Source of the DNA: Tieghemiomyces parasiticus
Taxonomy: Eukaryota; Kickxellomycota; Dimargaritomycetes; Dimargaritales; Dimargaritaceae
Direction: 5' to 3'
Assembly (NCBI GenBank): GCA_027575765.1
Contig: JANBPT010001181.1
Coordinates: 1-12,876 of the forward strand
DNA length: 12,876 nt
How positions within the stretch are numbered: position 1 is the stretch's first letter; each line of letters starts with the position of its first letter. The notes under the pieces were generated by a model. The model was not told the origin of the DNA. It saw only the letters and a list, made by a program, of their open reading frames with translations, and did no database searches. The position numbers were made by a program, and so were the translations under genes. Below, one piece after another: positions 9,349-12,876 of this stretch.

Positions 9349-10350
9349 ATGATGTCCCTTATCCGTAACCTAGGCGACAAACAGAGGAAGTCCCCCCGGG
9401 CGTCGGTGGATAAGCCCCTACCGAGCGTACCGCGTCGTATCCGGCTGGAAGATATCCTCTGCGGCTGCACACAGGGCGTCGTGTCCCTTCCCAACTTCCG
9501 CCGGTTCCTGCTCACGCGGGAACACAGCGTAGAGAACCTGAATTTTTACGAGTGGTACATTGTGTACTGTGCCCGTTGGTCCACGCTTAACCGGGACCTC
9601 CAGGACCTCTCCCCGGCCCTAGACTACTACCCCACGTCGCAGGAGCTACCCCACTTCGCTCTTGCCGAGCAGGAGATGGTCCCGTTCAACCCACGCCCGC
9701 CGTCCCTCGAACACGCGCTCGGCAAAGATGGCAGGCGTAACAACTCGAGTGCCTCCCTCGTGCACGATAGCTTCGACATCGACCGCACGCGACCCACTAA
9801 GGTCGGAATTACTGTCCAGGCCCGGATCTACCTGGGTGAACTGAGCAACGACCGGCTGTCGATGGCGCGGCCACCCTTCTTGGTGGCCCTCGAGACCGCT
9901 CTCACCCCGGATGTGGACGGTGACCTGGCGGACTCGGACAGCGAGTACTCCATTAGCCCACGTTCGTCCAACGTATCCTCCCGCAAATCGTCCGCCGCCG
10001 AGCGCAGCAAGTCACCACTTGCCCACCTCAAGGCCTTGGCTGAGAAGCCCAGCTACTCCGACACCGATCTGCCCGCCCGCGGGACCTCCATGTCTTCCAC
10101 CACGTCCGGCCCACGTCGCCAGCCGTTTCGCCGGGAAATTGACCACTGTGTGGGTCGATTCTTCTCGGCCTACTCGCCTGACGAGCTCAATATCCCCCAA
10201 CAGATTCGCGAGCAGGTAGTACGGGAGTCCAAGTACACCACTCACCCAGCAATTTTTGAGGCCGCCTTTAGAGAGATACTCAAGATGCTCAGCCGGTCCG
10301 TTCAGGATCATTTCCTCAAGTACGCCGAGCAACAATATTTTGCTGATTAG
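9349..10350 (+). CDS. RGS-domain protein (regulator of G-protein signalling), fungal type, intronless
   Basis: RGS domains bind activated G-alpha subunits and speed GTP hydrolysis, ending pheromone- or nutrient-type signals at the plasma membrane. This 333-residue frame is by far the longest in the window. The N-terminal part of an RGS fold is visible at about 31-82 (RLEDIL, then a segment with FRRFLL, SVENLNFYEWY) and the rest at about 257-327 (FRREIDHCVGRFF, ELNIPQQIREQVV, TTHPAIFEAAF, DHFLKYAEQ). About 170 residues separate the two halves; this linker is rich in Ser, Pro and acidic residues and looks disordered. Split RGS domains of this kind occur in fungal proteins. No signal peptide or membrane helix is present, unlike longer fungal relatives that carry C-terminal membrane segments. 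Two ATGs stand in tandem at 9349 and 9352; the first is used here. The many overlapping frames on both strands are shadows. No disruption is seen. Family assignment is confident; the partner G-alpha is unknown. Confidence 0.88.
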   Translation: MMSLIRNLGDKQRKSPRASVDKPLPSVPRRIRLEDILCGCTQGVVSLPNFRRFLLTREHSVENLNFYEWYIVYCARWSTLNRDLQDLSPALDYYPTSQELPHFALAEQEMVPFNPRPPSLEHALGKDGRRNNSSASLVHDSFDIDRTRPTKVGITVQARIYLGELSNDRLSMARPPFLVALETALTPDVDGDLADSDSEYSISPRSSNVSSRKSSAAERSKSPLAHLKALAEKPSYSDTDLPARGTSMSSTTSGPRRQPFRREIDHCVGRFFSAYSPDELNIPQQIREQVVRESKYTTHPAIFEAAFREILKMLSRSVQDHFLKYAEQQYFAD

Positions 10351-12777
10351 ATCTGATTGTGGCCTGTTCCGTCGTACCCAAACCACCCTCCCCTCTCTAC
10401 GTTCGCTCCTCCAGGAACCCCGGACCTTCGCCTGTACCAATACTTCCCCCGTCCACACGTTTGCTCTCTGACCTCAGTTGGCCATCATTTGTCCTTACCG
10501 CTGATATCTTCTACATCCTTCCACGCCCCCCTCACCCACTGCATTGCTGATATTCCTATTAACACCACCACAGTTACTATTACAACGTATCGACCCTCTC
10601 TACCTGCGCCACTGCGTATAGCCTTTTGCGTTTCTTAGGAGTTGCCTCCCTATTATCTCGGCCCACGTCCTACCTCTCGCCATCTTATACCCCCCGCTCT
10701 GCTCGCCGTTTATTTTCTTCCACTATCTGTGTACATACAAGGATTAATACCCCTGATAAACCATGCTTATCTCACAGTCTGGTCAATGTATTGTTACCAT
10801 AGTTTCGCGTCACTTGGGTCATCCTGCTACTGTCGTCCGGTGTTTCACGAACGGCTCTTCGGCTTCTGTAAAACCTCTCTCATCCGGCTCCGTATTACAT
10901 GTCACGGTTGCCATTTCTGGACATTTGCCCTGGGGTTCGAAGGGGCGACCAAAATAAGCTTGCTAGGGATTGGGGGGAGTGGGGTAATTGTCTAACAGTA
11001 ATAAGGCCGCCGATTGTCCTACTCCTACACTGGCTAGTGAGGCGCGGTGCAAATGGAGTGTGAGCTGAGCTTTAGCGTTTAGTACATCCCTTAACTAGCG
11101 TACTGCACATCACTTGACTCGACAATCCGCCAGCTGCCCGACATCCACTTCCATTTACCCATCCCTAACGAATATCCGCCATAGCCAGATACAGACGCTT
11201 GCTCTGCCCACCTGCATATTTTCTCCATACCTGTTCGAACGGCCCTGGGGGGGAGGCTCTCTTTATCACGAGGGGCCGCGGTGTTTCATCGCAAGGTTAA
11301 CTACTGGTCTGTCGACTCCCTATTGCCGGACCGCCTCCCTGTTATTTATCATTCTTTCCACGGTTTACTTGCTAAGGTTTGCACGACACGGCCAGAATCC
11401 CAACAGTGGGAAGATCATCCTACCCGGAACAAACGGCTTACGTTATGGCCAGGTGACCATCGACGGCCAGGTTTCATGGCTTTACTATCAGGGTATCAGG
11501 TCGGGATGGACGCCAACCTGATGCCACATTGTTAGGTTTGCAACCCCCGTCGGGAAATGATTTTTTTTTGGACTTCCACCCGATTTTCTCTCCAACCCCA
11601 TCCATTTTAAGCCGTCAACCATAGTCGAATTATAACTAGTTACTCCATTGGGTCAGTTTTACCCATGTCATTGACTTAGCCGAGATTATCTACAACACGT
11701 CTTCATATGTTCAAGGATATCTGAACGGATTCCTGACCAGGGTAGCCATGGGGTGGGGTCCAAGTGGGTAGAAGACAGAGTGAAGGGAGGTCAAGTATGG
11801 CTAACGAAAATAACTCAACCAGCCTAGAAACGAGCCACGTGGACGATCGTCCGGGTTTCTGCTTCCGGTGTCCGGTCATATACACATACGTTAGCGCTGT
11901 AAGAGGGGCTAGAATTCAGATCATCTGCCCGGCTAAATAACGTGTAAAGCCATCTAGTCGGCAGCTACTGTGTCCAATTCCTACCAAACCCATCAGCTTA
12001 GGCTAGTGAGGCGTGCAGATTGTATTTTTTCCTGTCTAATTGAAAGAAGTGGCTCACAACAGATATGTTTGTCTTAGACCTCTAGGCTGTAAGGGGTCGG
12101 CAGACCAGCCGATTAAATAGGCAGAAGTGGAATGATGCGGCCCTGGGGCACAGACAGAGAAAGACTGAACTTGTAAACGCTAGCCCGATTATTGAGAATC
12201 GCTCTATCCTAGTGGGTCCGCCTTATATATCCAACAAAGAGAATTCGTATGAAATCCACTACACACAGGTTCTGTTCAGCTACCGCCCCAGTGTTCGCTG
12301 AATGGTATGCTCTCACCTCACTGTTTATTACTGACTTGGGTTGATGAGGAGCCAGAGTACTCACAGCCACAATTGTATGGCCAACCACAATGCTGTGGAG
12401 CACATTGGTCTATTTTTTGAAAAAGGAAGTGCGGTCGAGGGATCTCACGAGATACATGAGGCCCCAGTGTCCTTGATTAGAAATCCACCCTTTCACCAGT
12501 AAACCATAGAAACAAGGGACAGTTTACCTGCCGCACTTACCATAACCTCCCCCACTACTAAAGCCTCCTAATCAGACAAGCGTGCTAGTATGCATTTCGC
12601 AAACCATGCCTCGCCGCCGCCCAATCCCCAGTAATAAAAACGAGCCTCCGAAGAAACTCTAACCCCGGCACACCTTTATTGTTTGACTTCATAAACCCCA
12701 CGTCGTTTTGCAAACTTGTAAGCGACGAGCTCTGTGTAACTTGCTAAATATTGAGGATAATAGGCGACCCTACCTTG
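10351..12777. other. Downstream stretch without a supportable gene
   Basis: The plus strand stays pyrimidine-rich after the RGS stop to about 10730 and again at about 11110-11240. No AATAAA was found close to the RGS stop codon. Two overlapping frames, 11114-11521 and the frame open from about 11185 to 11535, read 117-135 codons but lack an ATG at their starts and match nothing known. A T9 run is at 11561-11569, and an isolated AATAAA at 12633-12638 has no gene before it. Beyond 11.6 kb no open frame exceeds about 65 codons. The last 240 bases before the right TIR show no repeat of the left subterminal sequence. Confidence 0.45.
12340..12355 (+). repeat. 16-bp direct repeat, right copy
   Basis: Same 16 bases as at 505-520 and in the same orientation. 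This copy starts 522 bases from the right end, while the left copy starts 505 bases from the left end, so the two are nearly symmetric in the element although not inverted. Confidence 0.4.
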
Positions 12778-12876
12778 TTTTTCGGTCCGAATGTACCACT
12801 ATTACCGCACCCCATATCTGCGGCTCAATAACCTCAAAAGGGTATCCGATTCACTATGGCCATTATAAAGCCTGGC
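12778..12876 (-). repeat. Right terminal inverted repeat
   Basis: This is the inverted partner of bases 1-99 and ends exactly at the last base of the window with AAAGCCTGGC. Two transitions separate the arms. Such high similarity over 99 bp, with an abrupt loss just inside, is what a TIR of a fairly recently active element looks like, or one kept similar by gene conversion. Confidence 0.97.

Larger units (their letters stand above)
1..12876. mobile_element. Putative 12.9 kb TIR-bounded element carrying two host-type genes
   Basis: The window begins and ends with 99-bp inverted copies of one sequence, so it has the outline of a complete class II (cut-and-paste type) DNA element. Between the repeats are two intact eukaryotic genes on the same strand, a Dib1 splicing factor and an RGS-domain protein, plus about 10 kb without a recognisable gene. 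No transposase was recognised, so if this is a transposon it is probably non-autonomous and moved by an enzyme encoded elsewhere, comparable in outline to gene-capturing Pack-type TIR elements. The terminal bases GCCAGGC do not by themselves let me assign a superfamily. Target-site duplications lie outside the window. Alternatives are two unrelated inverted copies of a short repeat flanking an ordinary locus, or an assembly artefact. The inverted repeat is certain; the mobile-element reading is inference. Confidence 0.6.

Noticed and set aside
10925..10960. Possible tRNA B box (GGTTCGAAG) near 10936
   Set aside because: The flanking bases do not form a T-arm stem, and no A box or acceptor stem lies upstream at the right distance.
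11114..11535. Two overlapping plus-strand frames of 117-135 codons
   Set aside because: Neither has an ATG at its start or a recognisable motif; both read well in different frames, which argues for chance.
11031..12013. 13-bp direct repeat GGCTAGTGAGGCG near 11031 and 12001
   Set aside because: About one such match is expected by chance in a window of this length.
1..12876. Linear plasmid or invertron (mitochondrial or cytoplasmic type)
   Set aside because: Terminal inverted repeats would fit, but there is no family B DNA polymerase or RNA polymerase gene, and the Dib1 gene has nuclear spliceosomal introns.

Overview
The window reads as nuclear DNA of a fungus. The evidence is a gene with four short spliceosomal introns (122-159 nt) that use GT..AG borders and CTAAC/CTAAT/CTGAC-type branch sites 40-55 nt before the acceptor, C-ending codon preference, pyrimidine-rich upstream regions, and a fungal-type RGS protein. 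The splicing protein encoded here is of the type shared by basidiomycetes, early-diverging fungi and animals rather than the divergent form I associate with filamentous ascomycetes. I would not name a genus.

The outstanding feature is that the two ends of the window are the same sequence in inverted orientation. Bases 1-99 match the reverse complement of 12778-12876 at 97 of 99 positions, and the first 77 are identical. The whole 12.9 kb therefore looks like one terminal-inverted-repeat (TIR) element cut exactly at its ends, or less likely a host locus between two inverted copies of a short repeat. Target-site duplications cannot be judged because no flank is included.

Layout: left TIR (1-99); a short leader with a TATA-like box; a complete five-exon gene for the U5 snRNP protein Dib1/DIM1/TXNL4A (489-1492, +); about 6.8 kb with no gene I can support, containing only short, mutually overlapping open frames on both strands and a few possible coding relics (1493-8320); a strongly pyrimidine-biased promoter/leader zone (8320-9348); a complete intronless gene for an RGS-domain protein (9349-10350, +); about 2.4 kb without a supported gene (10351-12777), pyrimidine-rich to about 11.24 kb; right TIR (12778-12876).

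The two intact genes have unrelated jobs: pre-mRNA splicing in the tri-snRNP, and shutting off G-protein signalling. Nothing suggests a shared pathway. They look like passenger host genes inside a large non-autonomous element. I found no transposase, reverse transcriptase, tyrosine recombinase, DNA polymerase B, tRNA, rRNA or CRISPR array. An apparently intact copy of a core splicing gene between long TIRs is the observation most worth following up.
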